Positions 8,373 through 17,540 of a stretch of DNA of 29,489 bases are shown here, in pieces. The notes beneath the pieces were generated by a model. It did not search any database. It saw only the letters and a list, made by a program, of their open reading frames with translations, and was not told the DNA's origin. The position numbers and the translations under genes were made by a program. Every line of letters begins with the position of its first letter. Positions within the stretch are counted from its first letter, which is position 1. The stretch comes from MADRE2 sp964397015 (GTDB lineage Bacteria > Desulfobacterota > Desulfobacteria > Desulfobacterales > Desulfobacteraceae): assembly GCA_964397015.1 (NCBI GenBank), contig CAYNHL010000035.1:1-29489 (forward strand), written 5' to 3'.

Positions 8373-9490
8373 TCAGATCACTACCGTATGATCGTTTGAA
8401 AGGTATTGTCTGTCTATTTCACAGCCGAGTCCTGGTACATCCGGCAGTTTGATCCGTCCGTTTGCTTTCTCGTCATAGGTGATTCCCCCTATAACAGGAT
8501 CGCTCCTGAACAGGTAGTAGGCATCCAGCTCGGCAAATTGTATGACGGGGTTTGCCATGGCAAAATGACCGGCTGCCGTCAGGCCCAGTCTTGACGAGGC
8601 AAAACATCCGATCATGCATTTGAAACCGGCAGCCCCGGCCACACAGACCACCTGCTGCGCACCTGAAATACCGCCGGTTTTTTCAAGCTTCAGATTGATA
8701 TAGTCCGCCGCGCCCATGGTCGCCACCTGCAACGCGTCATGGCAGTCAAATACCGATTCATCGGCGCATACAGGCTGGTTGACGACCTGCCGCAGCCGGC
8801 TGAGACCGGCAAGGTCCCAGGCCGGCAGGGGTTGTTCTGCAAATTGAATGTTCAGGTCCGCCATGGCATTGAGATTGGCCTTTGCCGTGGGAAAATCCCA
8901 TCCCTGGTTGGCATCGATGCGGATGGGCACATCCGGCCCGGCCAGACGGCCGACGCCGGATACATGCGCCACATCTTTAAGGCCGGTGCGCCCGACTTTC
9001 ATCTTGATCTCGATAAAGCCAGCATCCAGCAGATATCCTGCCTGCTCTACCGTCTGAGCCACCTCGGTCTGCATGCCTACACACTGGATGCTGTGAAGAG
9101 ATCGATGTTCGCCGCCGAGTACCGCATAAAGGGGCAGGCCAGCCCGCTGGGCCAGGATGTCCCACAAGGCCATGTCAAAGGCGCACAGCACGGAGCTGTG
9201 GCGTGAAAATTGGCGGTTGATTTCTTGCATCCGGGCACTGACCGCACATGGGTCCTTTCCCTTGATTATTTCTGCGGCCGTTTTTGCCAGATCAAAACAG
9301 CCGTTGCGGGTATCGCCGGTGATGGGAAGAAAGGGACTGGCCTCTCCCCATCCTGTGAGACCCTCATTTGTAAGGATCTCAACAATAATATTGTCCGCAG
9401 CCGTCAATGTGNNNNNNNNNNCAGGGACATCCGGATGGGTCGCAGAAAGTCCATGGACATACGATGAATTCTGATTTGATCAATTTTCAT
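8373..9490 (-). CDS. enolase-superfamily epimerase / muconate-cycloisomerase-like (interrupted by gap)
   Basis: Member of the mandelate racemase/muconate lactonizing subgroup, with the layout of dipeptide epimerases: KxK base motif in IEIKMKVG, metal ligands in RIDANQGW, EQPL and CADES, and the second-base lysine in NLKLEKTGG, followed by MIGCFASSRLG. The start is ATG at 9490-9488, with AAGGAG 8 bases before it, giving an N-terminus MKIDQIRIHRMSMDF that fits the family. A 10-N gap at 9412-9421 lies inside codons 24-27; as written the frame does not close across it (needs 8 or 11 bases), so the gap length is probably an estimate rather than a real frameshift. It is the last gene of the minus-strand cluster, 61 bases after the EamA gene, which suggests it acts on the same substrate family, for example an N-acyl amino acid or dipeptide. 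Confidence 0.75.
9412..9421. other. assembly gap of 10 N inside the epimerase gene
   Basis: Ten N. Flanking coding frames agree only if the true length differs from ten by a non-multiple of three, consistent with an estimated gap. Confidence 0.9.
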
Positions 9491-9551
9491 ACTTTTTTCT
9501 CCTTTTTGTCAGGCCGTCCAGATCTTATATAATACCTAGCCGGTAATGGCT

Positions 9552-10439
9552 TTATATTTTTTTCCTGCGGTTGGCCATCCAGACACCGGAAAGGACCATG
9601 GCTGCCCCTATCATCTGAAGCCCTGTCAACCGTTCATCCAGAATGACCCAGGCCGTGATTGTGGCCGATACCGGAATGCCGTTCATGAAAACAGATGCCC
9701 TTGATGCCTGGATCTGCGTCAGGCCGTAATTATTGAAAAGAAACCCCAGAAAGGTTGCAAAGACAACCAGATAAAAAACAGCGATAATCGATGGCAGGCT
9801 GAGATTGCCCGGTGTTGATCCGGACGGATCCATAAAAAAAAACGGGGCATAGAACAGGGCACCATATAAAATTTGAGTCGCGGTAATGTCCCAGGCCGAA
9901 TATATCCGGCCCAGGTCCCGCGCCGCCACTATATAAAGTGCCGCACTTACCATGGCGCCGAGCATCAGCAAATCGCCGTAAAATTGGCTGTTCATACACC
10001 ATTGAAACGCCGGGTCGGCATAAACGATCATGCCGATGCCCGTAAGGCTGAACACGACACCGATGACGGCCGCCGGACGGATCCGTTCCCCCAGAAGAAG
10101 CCGCGCAAAAATCAGCACGGCCACCGGCACGGTGGCAATGATGAGAGACGCTTTTGAGGCCGTTGTGTATTTAAGGCCCCATGTCTGAAGATAGTAGAAA
10201 AGACCGGGGTCGAACAATGCCATGACAAACAGTTTAAAATGGGCCGTTACCGTAAAGGGTTTTTTTGATCTGAAAAATACCTTTACACCTATGAACAGCA
10301 GCGCGGAAAACCCGAAACGGATAAAAATCAGGCCCGACACCGTAAATGTCTCCAGGGCCACTTTGGTAGCGACAAAAGACGCCCCCCAGAAGACCATGGC
10401 AGATGATAGTGCGGCATAGGCAGTCAGACGTTTATTCAT
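9552..10439 (-). CDS. EamA/DMT-superfamily transporter
   Basis: 295 residues with about ten hydrophobic segments in two repeats, beginning with the family-typical start AALSSAMVFWGASFVATKVAL and a second repeat starting near YGDLLMLGAMVSAALYIVA. EamA proteins export small metabolites from the cytoplasm; the founding E. coli EamA (YdeD) exports cysteine and O-acetylserine. The start codon overlaps the last 8 bases of the desulfidase-like gene upstream, which suggests translational coupling. In this position an exporter that relieves accumulation of an amino-acid product is plausible but unproven. Confidence 0.85.
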   Translation of the reverse strand: MNKRLTAYAALSSAMVFWGASFVATKVALETFTVSGLIFIRFGFSALLFIGVKVFFRSKKPFTVTAHFKLFVMALFDPGLFYYLQTWGLKYTTASKASLIIATVPVAVLIFARLLLGERIRPAAVIGVVFSLTGIGMIVYADPAFQWCMNSQFYGDLLMLGAMVSAALYIVAARDLGRIYSAWDITATQILYGALFYAPFFFMDPSGSTPGNLSLPSIIAVFYLVVFATFLGFLFNNYGLTQIQASRASVFMNGIPVSATITAWVILDERLTGLQMIGAAMVLSGVWMANRRKKI

Positions 10440-11715
10440 TTGATGTCATCATGCGGATTATTTCCCTGTCGGTTTCAGACATGCCCTCGCGGCCCAGTCG
10501 GCCGATATTGGCAATGGTATTTTCAACCCCTTTTTTTACGATACCATCACCACCGTAAAACTGCTGCCCCTTTTCATACATATGGAAACCCAGTATGCCC
10601 GCTTCCACGGCCAGGGCCATTTTTGCCGCACAGGACGGCTTGGCACCGTCACAGACAATGCCGGACACCGCCGCAAGCGCATTGACAATTGTGTGGGCTA
10701 TTTCCTTGAAACGGCCGCCATGAAGCCAGGCGATGCCAGCACCGGCTCCGACACCTGCGCTGACAACACCGCAATAGGCCGACAGTCTGCCGATACCGGT
10801 TTTCAGATGAATGGTAATCAGGTTGGAAACCGCCAGGGCTTGAAAAAGAGCTTTCTTCTCTGCCTTGCGTTCAGTTGCGTAAACGATCACCGGCACGGAC
10901 GCGGCAATGCCCTGATTGCCACTGCCCGAAACAATCACCACGGGCAGTGGGCACCCGCCCATCCTCGCATCAGACCCGGCCGCAGCCATGGCCTTGGCCC
11001 GTGTTCTGATATCCGTGCCAAAGGTTTCCAGCAGGACCGAACCGACATTGGCCCCCCAGTCTCCTGTCAACCCGGCTTCGGCAATGGCCGCGTTACAGTC
11101 GATCTGGGGCTGAAGAACCGGTTCAATTTCGTCAATGTGCACGGATTCTGCGAACTCGATAATATCTTTTACATTCATTATTGAACGGTCTGTGAGGCTT
11201 TCACTTCCCGTAATGCCGCCGTCCTGGTTCCGGTAGATCACCCTCCCGTTTTTTTCGATTAGAACCACATGGGTGTGAAAATGGGAAATCCTCACGGTGA
11301 CGGATGATTCGCCCTGATAAAGGCTGACGGCCAGGTCAAGCACGATATCTGTTTCCATGGGAGTGACCGTCACATCTGTGTGTGAGAGAAACTGCCGGAT
11401 GCTTTTTTTCTGTGCATCATCAACAGATGTAATGACCTGAAGTCCGTTACCGGCATCACCGGCCACAATACCGGCGGCTGCTGCGGATTTCATCCCCTTG
11501 AGTCCACCGGTATTGGGAATGATAACGCTTTTTGCATTTTTGATGATATTGGGGCTTGCCTCAATTACCACCCGGTCCGGCATGCGGCCCAGCACATCCC
11601 TGGCCTTTGCCCCTGCAAATGCCACGGCAACCGGTTCAGTGCAACCGGAGGCCGGCACCAGCTCTTCTTTCAGAATAGAAAGATAGGCCTGGTAGCGTTT
11701 GTTTCCTGGATGCAT
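10432..11715 (-). CDS. L-cysteine desulfidase / UPF0597 family protein, copy 2
   Basis: 427 residues from ATG 11715. The frame is open further upstream, but that extension lies inside the preceding gene and reads as non-protein-like; the ATG at 11715 follows the preceding stop (11717-11719) by one base, so coupling is likely. Cysteines typical of the [4Fe-4S] family are present: Cys25 in VPASGCTEPVA, QIDCNAAIAEAG, LSAYCGVVSAG and CDGAKPSC. Same family as 6709-8031 but clearly diverged. Being tied to an ATC-hydrolase-like gene upstream and an EamA gene downstream makes a cysteine or cysteine-like substrate more credible for this copy. Serine or other beta-eliminating substrates remain possible. 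Confidence 0.8.
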   Translation of the reverse strand: MHPGNKRYQAYLSILKEELVPASGCTEPVAVAFAGAKARDVLGRMPDRVVIEASPNIIKNAKSVIIPNTGGLKGMKSAAAAGIVAGDAGNGLQVITSVDDAQKKSIRQFLSHTDVTVTPMETDIVLDLAVSLYQGESSVTVRISHFHTHVVLIEKNGRVIYRNQDGGITGSESLTDRSIMNVKDIIEFAESVHIDEIEPVLQPQIDCNAAIAEAGLTGDWGANVGSVLLETFGTDIRTRAKAMAAAGSDARMGGCPLPVVIVSGSGNQGIAASVPVIVYATERKAEKKALFQALAVSNLITIHLKTGIGRLSAYCGVVSAGVGAGAGIAWLHGGRFKEIAHTIVNALAAVSGIVCDGAKPSCAAKMALAVEAGILGFHMYEKGQQFYGGDGIVKKGVENTIANIGRLGREGMSETDREIIRMMTSNE

Positions 11716-11716
11716 T

Positions 11717-12277
11717 TCAGATATCCACTTTGTCCAGGTAGGACCAGTCGCCATCTTCGGCAAAATCCTTTTTCTCCTGGTCGGTTGTCTGTCTGAATTC
11801 AAACTCACAGAATTCATCTCCGTCCGGCATTGCTTTCCGGTGGACAAACGCCACATCCGGATTGTAGGCCATGTACTGGGCGGGATCAATCAGGCAGTAC
11901 AGGCGACCGAGTTCTTCCCCGCCATATTCCTGCCAAACCTTTGCCAGGACACAGCCATGGGCCCGGACAATTGTTTTATTGTCAATTTCAAGGCATTCGA
12001 GTTTGTCGTGTCCGCCTTTTGAAGGATACGGCTCTCCGGGAACGGCATCGAAATTTTCCACAGTTAAGGGCAGCCCGCGGGCTTGAGCCTCTTTTTTCTT
12101 TTTGCCGCCAACTTTGAGCCCATAGTTGCGGATGGCCTTGACGATCATTTTTTTTCCCTCTTTTTCACCGAGTTCTTTGACAAGGGTTTCCGCAAAGGCC
12201 AGATGCAACAGGGCCAGTCGGCGAACCGCTTTTTTGACCTCCTCAAAGGATTCGGGTGTATTGTCATTTGCCGGCAT
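11717..12277 (-). CDS. L-2-amino-thiazoline-4-carboxylate (ATC) hydrolase family protein
   Basis: 186-residue soluble protein. The C-terminal half carries the family pattern: EELGRLYCLIDPAQYMAYNP, then DGDEFCEFEF, preceded by a KVWQEYG block; the N-terminal half is a helical segment with LPLTVENF. This matches the Pfam family named for L-2-amino-thiazoline-4-carboxylic acid hydrolase, the enzyme that opens the thiazoline ring to N-carbamoyl-L-cysteine in pseudomonads. Most members are uncharacterised, so the exact substrate is open. The neighbouring desulfidase homologue would fit a cysteine-releasing route. Spacing is 1 base to the next gene and 29 bases from the [2Fe-2S] gene before it. Confidence 0.7.
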   Translation of the reverse strand: MPANDNTPESFEEVKKAVRRLALLHLAFAETLVKELGEKEGKKMIVKAIRNYGLKVGGKKKKEAQARGLPLTVENFDAVPGEPYPSKGGHDKLECLEIDNKTIVRAHGCVLAKVWQEYGGEELGRLYCLIDPAQYMAYNPDVAFVHRKAMPDGDEFCEFEFRQTTDQEKKDFAEDGDWSYLDKVDI

Positions 12278-12306
12278 CAGTTGCCCTCCTTTTTAAAAGT
12301 TGATTA

Positions 12307-12663
12307 TCAAGAATGTCGGGCATCCGTTTCGGCTGCCTTCTTTTCTTTTCGCCGGACCACCAGATCTTTGATGATCCCCTCTTTTTTCAACGGCTCCAGG
12401 GTGACATCGCCGTCAACCAGTGTCTGGCAGAAGAGTCCCGCCTTGTTGTTTATTCTGCCCATGCAGCGCATACAGATGCCCAGGGCGCAGCCCGCGTGAT
12501 CATAATAGGACAGGGTGCTGTCCAGATTTTCGTATATGTAATCCAGAACATTCATGGCACTGGTGCCACTGGATACGGGCACCCGGTATGTCTTGTAATA
12601 CGGTTGGGTGTCCACGGAGGGGTTAAAGCGGAAAACCGTGGCATTGATATACGTTTCATTCAT
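12307..12663 (-). CDS. stand-alone [2Fe-2S] protein, SdhB/FrdB N-terminal type
   Basis: 118 residues with only the plant-type ferredoxin half of a succinate dehydrogenase/fumarate reductase iron-sulfur subunit. Cluster ligands are Cys59, Cys64, Cys67 and Cys79 (C-x4-C-x2-C-x11-C), in HAGCALGICMRC and LFCQT. Normal SdhB/FrdB has a second domain binding [4Fe-4S] and [3Fe-4S] clusters; here the protein ends after a short charged tail, with no leftover coding sequence downstream, so it looks like a natural one-domain form and not a truncation. AAGGGA lies 7 bases before the ATG. It follows the flavoprotein gene by 58 bases and probably carries electrons to or from it. Confidence 0.8.
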   Translation of the reverse strand: MNETYINATVFRFNPSVDTQPYYKTYRVPVSSGTSAMNVLDYIYENLDSTLSYYDHAGCALGICMRCMGRINNKAGLFCQTLVDGDVTLEPLKKEGIIKDLVVRRKEKKAAETDARHS

Positions 12664-12721
12664 CTTAATATCCCTTGATTTTACTGTAAGAACAGATCAT
12701 TTCCATTGGCATCGCTGCGGG

Positions 12722-14494
12722 TCAGTGACCGCCCGTGATGTCCGAATGGCCATCCATCATATGTTTCAGCTCGCTTAAATAGGGCGTCACACCGGTGGGC
12801 AACGGGGTCCGGGTCACTGTGACCGGCCGGTGATCAATGACCATGGCATCGTCGATCTGCTTGACAATGCTCTCTTTAAGCCAGGCTTCGTTATCAGTGT
12901 GGGGAAAATCCTCACGGTAATGAACACCGCGGCTTTCCTTTCGAGCCAGGGCGCTGTGCGCCGCAGCTTCCAGAAGGTGAACCATATTTTTCAGTTCCAG
13001 GACATCCAGCCAGGCCTTGTTGTACACCCGACCCTTGTCCGTCACCTTGAGATTGGGAAGATCCGCTTTCCGGACCTTTTTGAGAAATTCAATGAATCCG
13101 GCGAGTTCTTCATGGTTGCGGACCGGTGACAGACACTTATGCGCCATCTTCTGGACCTGCCGCCGGACCGGGCCGGGATTGAGCGTTCCGTTTGCATCAA
13201 GGGGCGCAAGGGCGGAGTTAACCGCCTGTTCCAGGGACGCCGGATCCGGCACCGCTTCCTTAATGGCCAAAGCGAAATCCGCTGCATTCCGGCCGGCATC
13301 GGCGCCGTGAACAAGCATTTCCGTAATAGCCGCAAAGACCCGGTTGGCACCGAAGGGCCCCAGGGTACATTCCCCTGCTGCAAAAAGACCGTTTACACTG
13401 GTTTCAAACCGGTCGTTCACGACAATCCCGCCATCAAAGTACTCCACGGCAGGCCCTACCGTCAGGCTGTCCCCTGACTTCAACCGGGCTGCCACATCCG
13501 TCAGATCCAGGGCCTTGTATTTCCAGTGCGGCATGTAAACCGCCGCCTTTTTTTCAAACTCATCAAAGGGCACATTGCCCAGGCTGTAAAATACGCCTCC
13601 CTCAGGTGTGGTCCTGCCGGCCCGGGCTTCCATGGCGGACGTATATGAAATAAAGCACTTGTTCCATTCGGTGACCGTTCCCATCTGTTGCACCAACGGG
13701 TCATACGCTTCCAGAAAGGCGTTGCCCGCGGCATTGGTCAGGCTGCCGCCGAATGCATAATGAAAAATATAGGTCGCCAGGCTGCCCCGGCAGTTCGGGG
13801 GCTCATAAAGGATGTTGGCGCAGAAGGTAATGAATTCCATGTTGCCGATATCAGCGCCACCGCGGTGGGCCATGGCAATACCGTCGCCGGACAGGTCTCG
13901 CATGCCAGTGTTCGGCCAGAATGCCTTGTGCCAGCCGCCGGAAGCAATTATCACGGACCTGGCCTCAAAGCAGATCAGCTGCCCGGATCTGACATCCAGT
14001 CCCAGGGCCCCGGTGACCTGATTGTCGCTGACGATCAGATCCAGAACAAAGATATCTTCCATGAATGATACACCCTGCTTTTTCGCCTGACGCAGCAAAG
14101 CATCCATGATACCGGTCCCCGACCCCACTACGGCTCGTTCTTCTGAATCAAATATCTGCCACCCCCAGTCCAGCAGTTCCTGGAGCCGCTGGGGCGCATT
14201 GTCGATGTACTGGTCGCACAGTGCCTGGTTGTTGAGGAAAAAGCCATGGGTCAGCATGTCATTTAAAAATTTCTTGCGTGTGTCCTTTGGCTCTCCGGCA
14301 AAGCCCATTTTGCTCAAACTCAATCCGTCCAGGGTGAAATCCGCACCCGCCATGGGTGTGGCGCCGCACCGTGCCAGCGGTCCTTTGCTCAGCAGCAGGG
14401 CCTGGGCACCGTTTTCACGGGCGCCAATGGCGGCCCTGAATCCGGCACCGCCACCGCCGATAATCAGTACATCTGTTTTTATTCTCTGGGGCAT
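12722..14494 (-). CDS. FAD-dependent fumarate-reductase/succinate-dehydrogenase-like flavoprotein
   Basis: 590 residues. The N-terminus has the dinucleotide fold LIIGGGGAGFRAAI (GGGGAG at 13-18). A GLFAAGECT...GPFGANR segment (about 370-385) and a helical C-terminal domain complete the FrdA/SdhA/AprA-type architecture. Several positions differ from true fumarate reductase: the usual HYxMGG motif reads EYFDGG (Glu351 in place of His), and the region of the flavin-linking histidine reads ARCGATPMAG. The substrate is therefore unlikely to be fumarate or succinate. ATG 14494 is chosen because AAGGAG lies 7 bases upstream. The paired [2Fe-2S] gene follows; no membrane anchor subunit is encoded nearby, so a soluble complex is inferred. 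Confidence 0.8.
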   Translation of the reverse strand: MPQRIKTDVLIIGGGGAGFRAAIGARENGAQALLLSKGPLARCGATPMAGADFTLDGLSLSKMGFAGEPKDTRKKFLNDMLTHGFFLNNQALCDQYIDNAPQRLQELLDWGWQIFDSEERAVVGSGTGIMDALLRQAKKQGVSFMEDIFVLDLIVSDNQVTGALGLDVRSGQLICFEARSVIIASGGWHKAFWPNTGMRDLSGDGIAMAHRGGADIGNMEFITFCANILYEPPNCRGSLATYIFHYAFGGSLTNAAGNAFLEAYDPLVQQMGTVTEWNKCFISYTSAMEARAGRTTPEGGVFYSLGNVPFDEFEKKAAVYMPHWKYKALDLTDVAARLKSGDSLTVGPAVEYFDGGIVVNDRFETSVNGLFAAGECTLGPFGANRVFAAITEMLVHGADAGRNAADFALAIKEAVPDPASLEQAVNSALAPLDANGTLNPGPVRRQVQKMAHKCLSPVRNHEELAGFIEFLKKVRKADLPNLKVTDKGRVYNKAWLDVLELKNMVHLLEAAAHSALARKESRGVHYREDFPHTDNEAWLKESIVKQIDDAMVIDHRPVTVTRTPLPTGVTPYLSELKHMMDGHSDITGGH

Positions 14495-14531
14495 TTCCTG
14501 ACTCCTTGTTTGTGTTGTCCAGTGCCCTGAT

Positions 14532-15665
14532 CTATATCGTAAGATCATAGGGGCTTTGGGAAAGCAGCTCGCAGCCGTTTTCCGTAATCACGAGCATGTC
14601 CTCTATCTTCATGGCACCGGCACCGGCCAGATAAATGCCCGGTTCGATGCACAATGTCATGCCCGGAACCAGTTCTGCTGTTTCCGTATCCAGGCTGGGC
14701 CATTCAAAGGAGGTGGCCAGCCCGAAGCCGTGTCCGATACGGTGTATCAGCTCATATCCGGCGGAACTGATAATCCGCTCCGCTGTCATGTGAAGCTGGT
14801 TGCAGGGCACGCCGGGCCGGGCTTGTTCAACGACCGAATTGAATGCCGACTTTACCACGCTGTAGACCTTCTGCTGTTTCGGGCTCGGTGTTCCCACCAC
14901 AAAGCTGCGGGCGACATCGGACTGGTAGCCCTGGTAAGACGCCCCGATGTCCAGCATGACGGTATCGCCCGTTTCTATGGGCCGGGATCTGAAAGACCGG
15001 ACAATGACGGCACAGGCTTCATCCACCCCGCATATGACACCGGGACGGAATGCCACCTCTGCGGCATGCCGGTTAAAAACATTCAGGATAACAGCGGCAA
15101 TGTCAGTTTCCGTCATGCCGGGCCGGATATCCTGTCTTACGGTTGCAATTGCCTCGTCCGTAATCCGGGCGGCTTTTTGAAGCAGATCGATTTCAGACGT
15201 ACTTTTAATCCGGCGCATATCATCTGCCACAGCATCAAGATCCACCATGTCCACATCAGGAATGGCCGTGAGAATTTTATTGAGTATCCTCCAGGGAATA
15301 CGCTGCATTCCCACAATGCCCAGCTTCCGAGGTGCGTATTTCCGAATCTGGTCAATGATCAGTGGTGCGGCATCAAACTCGCCCTGCCAGTCGCTGAAGC
15401 CTGAAAGCTGGCAGGCCTCTTTAAGCTCCCAGTGAAAATTCAGGATACCGGTCATGGTGCCGGGTGTTTGCATCAGAGCCCACATATCGCCCATGACCGG
15501 CACAAAATTGATCAGGTGGCGGAAAGCGGCTGACGAATCCTGGCTGCCGTAGATGATGACCAGGTCGCATCCCTGTTCGGCTGCACGCTCCCACAATGTA
15601 TTACGTCGGGAGACTGTTTCCTGAAGACGAACATCCGTTGCCGGGTCTGACGAGTCGGTGTTCAT
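14532..15665 (-). CDS. M24 family metallohydrolase (Xaa-Pro peptidase/creatinase-like)
   Basis: 377 residues: a creatinase-type N-terminal domain (to about residue 155) and a pita-bread M24 catalytic domain. All five metal-ligand positions of aminopeptidase P are present: Asp239 (MLDIGAS), Asp250 (GYQSDVAR), His312 (IGHGFGL), Glu341 (CIEPGIY) and Glu355 (MKIEDML), so it should bind two metals, unlike metal-free creatinase. The family also contains ectoine hydrolase, so cleavage of a non-peptide C-N bond is possible. AAGGAG lies 6 bases before the ATG. The gene sits between dctM and the flavoprotein gene (59 and 37 base gaps), pointing to a role in processing the imported compound. Confidence 0.8.
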   Translation of the reverse strand: MNTDSSDPATDVRLQETVSRRNTLWERAAEQGCDLVIIYGSQDSSAAFRHLINFVPVMGDMWALMQTPGTMTGILNFHWELKEACQLSGFSDWQGEFDAAPLIIDQIRKYAPRKLGIVGMQRIPWRILNKILTAIPDVDMVDLDAVADDMRRIKSTSEIDLLQKAARITDEAIATVRQDIRPGMTETDIAAVILNVFNRHAAEVAFRPGVICGVDEACAVIVRSFRSRPIETGDTVMLDIGASYQGYQSDVARSFVVGTPSPKQQKVYSVVKSAFNSVVEQARPGVPCNQLHMTAERIISSAGYELIHRIGHGFGLATSFEWPSLDTETAELVPGMTLCIEPGIYLAGAGAMKIEDMLVITENGCELLSQSPYDLTI

Positions 15666-15724
15666 GACTTTCTCCTTTTTTCGATGTTATTTGCAAACAA
15701 GCCGTTCATAATCCTGCATAAACG

Positions 15725-16999
15725 CTAATTCATCACCAGTGACGGAATCCACAGTGTAATCTGGGGAACAAACGTCACCAGAAGCAACACGGCGATGACC
15801 GAAATTAAAAACGGCATCATATATCTGGCCGACGTCTGGAGATCGGTTTTGGCGATACTGGTGGCAATGAAAAGGCTGGTGCCCACCGGCGGGGTTGACA
15901 ATCCGATGACCATGTTGAGCACAACAAACACCCCGGCATGGATGGGATCGACACCCAGGGTGGCGAAAAGCGGCTTGATAATCGGAATGAACATAATCAT
16001 CAGCGGCAGGCAGTCCACCACTGCACCCAGAAACAGGAAAAGAAAATTGAGCATCAGCAGAATCAGAATTTTATTCTGGGTGATTGTCAGAAAGAGGGCA
16101 CCGATCTTGTCTGCGATCCCTTCCAGGGTAACGGCATACAAAAGGATATTATTCGTGGCCACAATAAACACAACCCCGCCGGCAAGGATGGCGCTGTCTG
16201 CCAGAATACCCGGGATATCAGACCATTTGAGTTCCTTGTAGATGAATTTCCCGATGATAAAGGCCAGGATGACGGCAACGCCGCTGACTTCCGTAGGGGT
16301 CATGATGCCGAAACCCATGCCGCCCACGATGATAACAGGAAGCAGCAGTGCGAGAAATGCGGACCTGAATTCCCGGATCACCACGCTGAATGCAAACCGC
16401 TCGCCTCTTTTGTAGTTATTTTTGACCGAAACGATGTATACGGTGATCATCAAAGAGACACCGATAAGAATGCCGGGGATAATACCGGCCAGAAACAGGC
16501 TGGCAATGGAAACCTGTGCCAGATAACCGTAAATGATGAAAAGGATGCTGGGCGGTATGATCGGACCGACACTGGAAGACACCGAGGTGATGGCCGCACA
16601 GAACCCTGCCGGATATCCTTCCTCCTTCATGGAGGGAATCAGAATTGATCCCATGGCCGCAATATCGGCCGAGCCCGCACCGGTGATGCCGGCAAAGAAC
16701 ATACTGGATACAACGTTCACCATGGCCAGTCCGCCGGGCATGGTGCCGACCAGTGCGATACAGAACCGGACCAGCCGTTTTGAAATCCCGGAACTGTTCA
16801 TCAGATTGCCGGCCACCACAAACATGGTGATGGCCAGAAGAACGAACACATCCACCCCGCTGAACATTTTTGCCGGAATCATAGTGGCGGGCAGGTCCGA
16901 AAAAATGATGTACACCACTCCGGGGACCCCCAATGCAAACACGATGGGCATGCCGATCATCATGCATGCTACGAATATAACCAGGATGATTACCGTCAT
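15725..16999 (-). CDS. dctM: TRAP transporter large permease, DctM type
   Basis: 424 residues, the usual size, with about 12 hydrophobic segments. Family features include the opening IFVACMMIGMPIVFALGVPGVVY region, GGLAMVNVVSSMFFAGITGAGSAD, and the SSVGPIIPPSI motif. It forms the sodium-driven channel part of a tripartite carboxylate uptake system in the inner membrane. The start overlaps the end of dctQ by 4 bases (ATGA), indicating coupled translation. Confidence 0.95.
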   Translation of the reverse strand: MTVIILVIFVACMMIGMPIVFALGVPGVVYIIFSDLPATMIPAKMFSGVDVFVLLAITMFVVAGNLMNSSGISKRLVRFCIALVGTMPGGLAMVNVVSSMFFAGITGAGSADIAAMGSILIPSMKEEGYPAGFCAAITSVSSSVGPIIPPSILFIIYGYLAQVSIASLFLAGIIPGILIGVSLMITVYIVSVKNNYKRGERFAFSVVIREFRSAFLALLLPVIIVGGMGFGIMTPTEVSGVAVILAFIIGKFIYKELKWSDIPGILADSAILAGGVVFIVATNNILLYAVTLEGIADKIGALFLTITQNKILILLMLNFLFLFLGAVVDCLPLMIMFIPIIKPLFATLGVDPIHAGVFVVLNMVIGLSTPPVGTSLFIATSIAKTDLQTSARYMMPFLISVIAVLLLVTFVPQITLWIPSLVMN

Positions 17000-17520
17000 G
17001 TCCAGTCCTCCCCCCAGATGGGCAAGTTCCTGTGTTTTCCGGCCAGGATCAGCAGCTGTTCAAGGTTGAACACAATCATGCAGAAAAAGGATATTGGCAG
17101 ACAGAGGTAAACCAGCGACATGGAAATTTCCAGTGATGCCGAGCGCTGGTTGGCAACCGCCAGGGTCAGCTGGGTGCCGTAGCCGAAAGAGATCAGCAAA
17201 AACACTCCGATGACCGTACTGATTGACAGTTCTGCAATTTTTCTCATGGACGGCGACAACCTGTGCATGATAACGGACATGGAAACCAGGCCCCGATTTT
17301 TGTAGGCACAGGCTGCACCGAGAAACGCCGACCAAACAAAGGCGTAACGGGTAACTTCTTCCGCCCAGTAGATGGAAGAATCCAGAAAATACCGGCCGAA
17401 TGAATTGCAGGTGATGACCACCGCCATGATAATCATTATCAGAATAAGGATAAAACGCAGTATGGTGAACAAAAAATCAGACACCTGTGATAGGATTGAT
17501 ATCATTGATCGCCCCGCCAT
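16996..17520 (-). CDS. dctQ: TRAP transporter small permease, DctQ type
   Basis: 174 residues with four hydrophobic helices and the family segment YWAEEVTRYAFVWSAFLGAA after the second helix. It partners DctM. The ATG at 17520 has no clear ribosome binding site; an in-frame ATG at 17505 preceded by GCGGGG is a reasonable alternative start. A strong hairpin (17541-17568) separates it from dctP. Confidence 0.9.
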   Translation of the reverse strand: MAGRSMISILSQVSDFLFTILRFILILIMIIMAVVITCNSFGRYFLDSSIYWAEEVTRYAFVWSAFLGAACAYKNRGLVSMSVIMHRLSPSMRKIAELSISTVIGVFLLISFGYGTQLTLAVANQRSASLEISMSLVYLCLPISFFCMIVFNLEQLLILAGKHRNLPIWGEDWT

Positions 17521-17540
17521 CGGTTATGGTTGTTTTAAAC

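Noticed and set aside
11716..11889. N-terminal extension of desulfidase copy 2
   Set aside because: It lies wholly within the ATC-hydrolase-like gene, is not protein-like, and ATG 11715 aligns with the family N-terminus.
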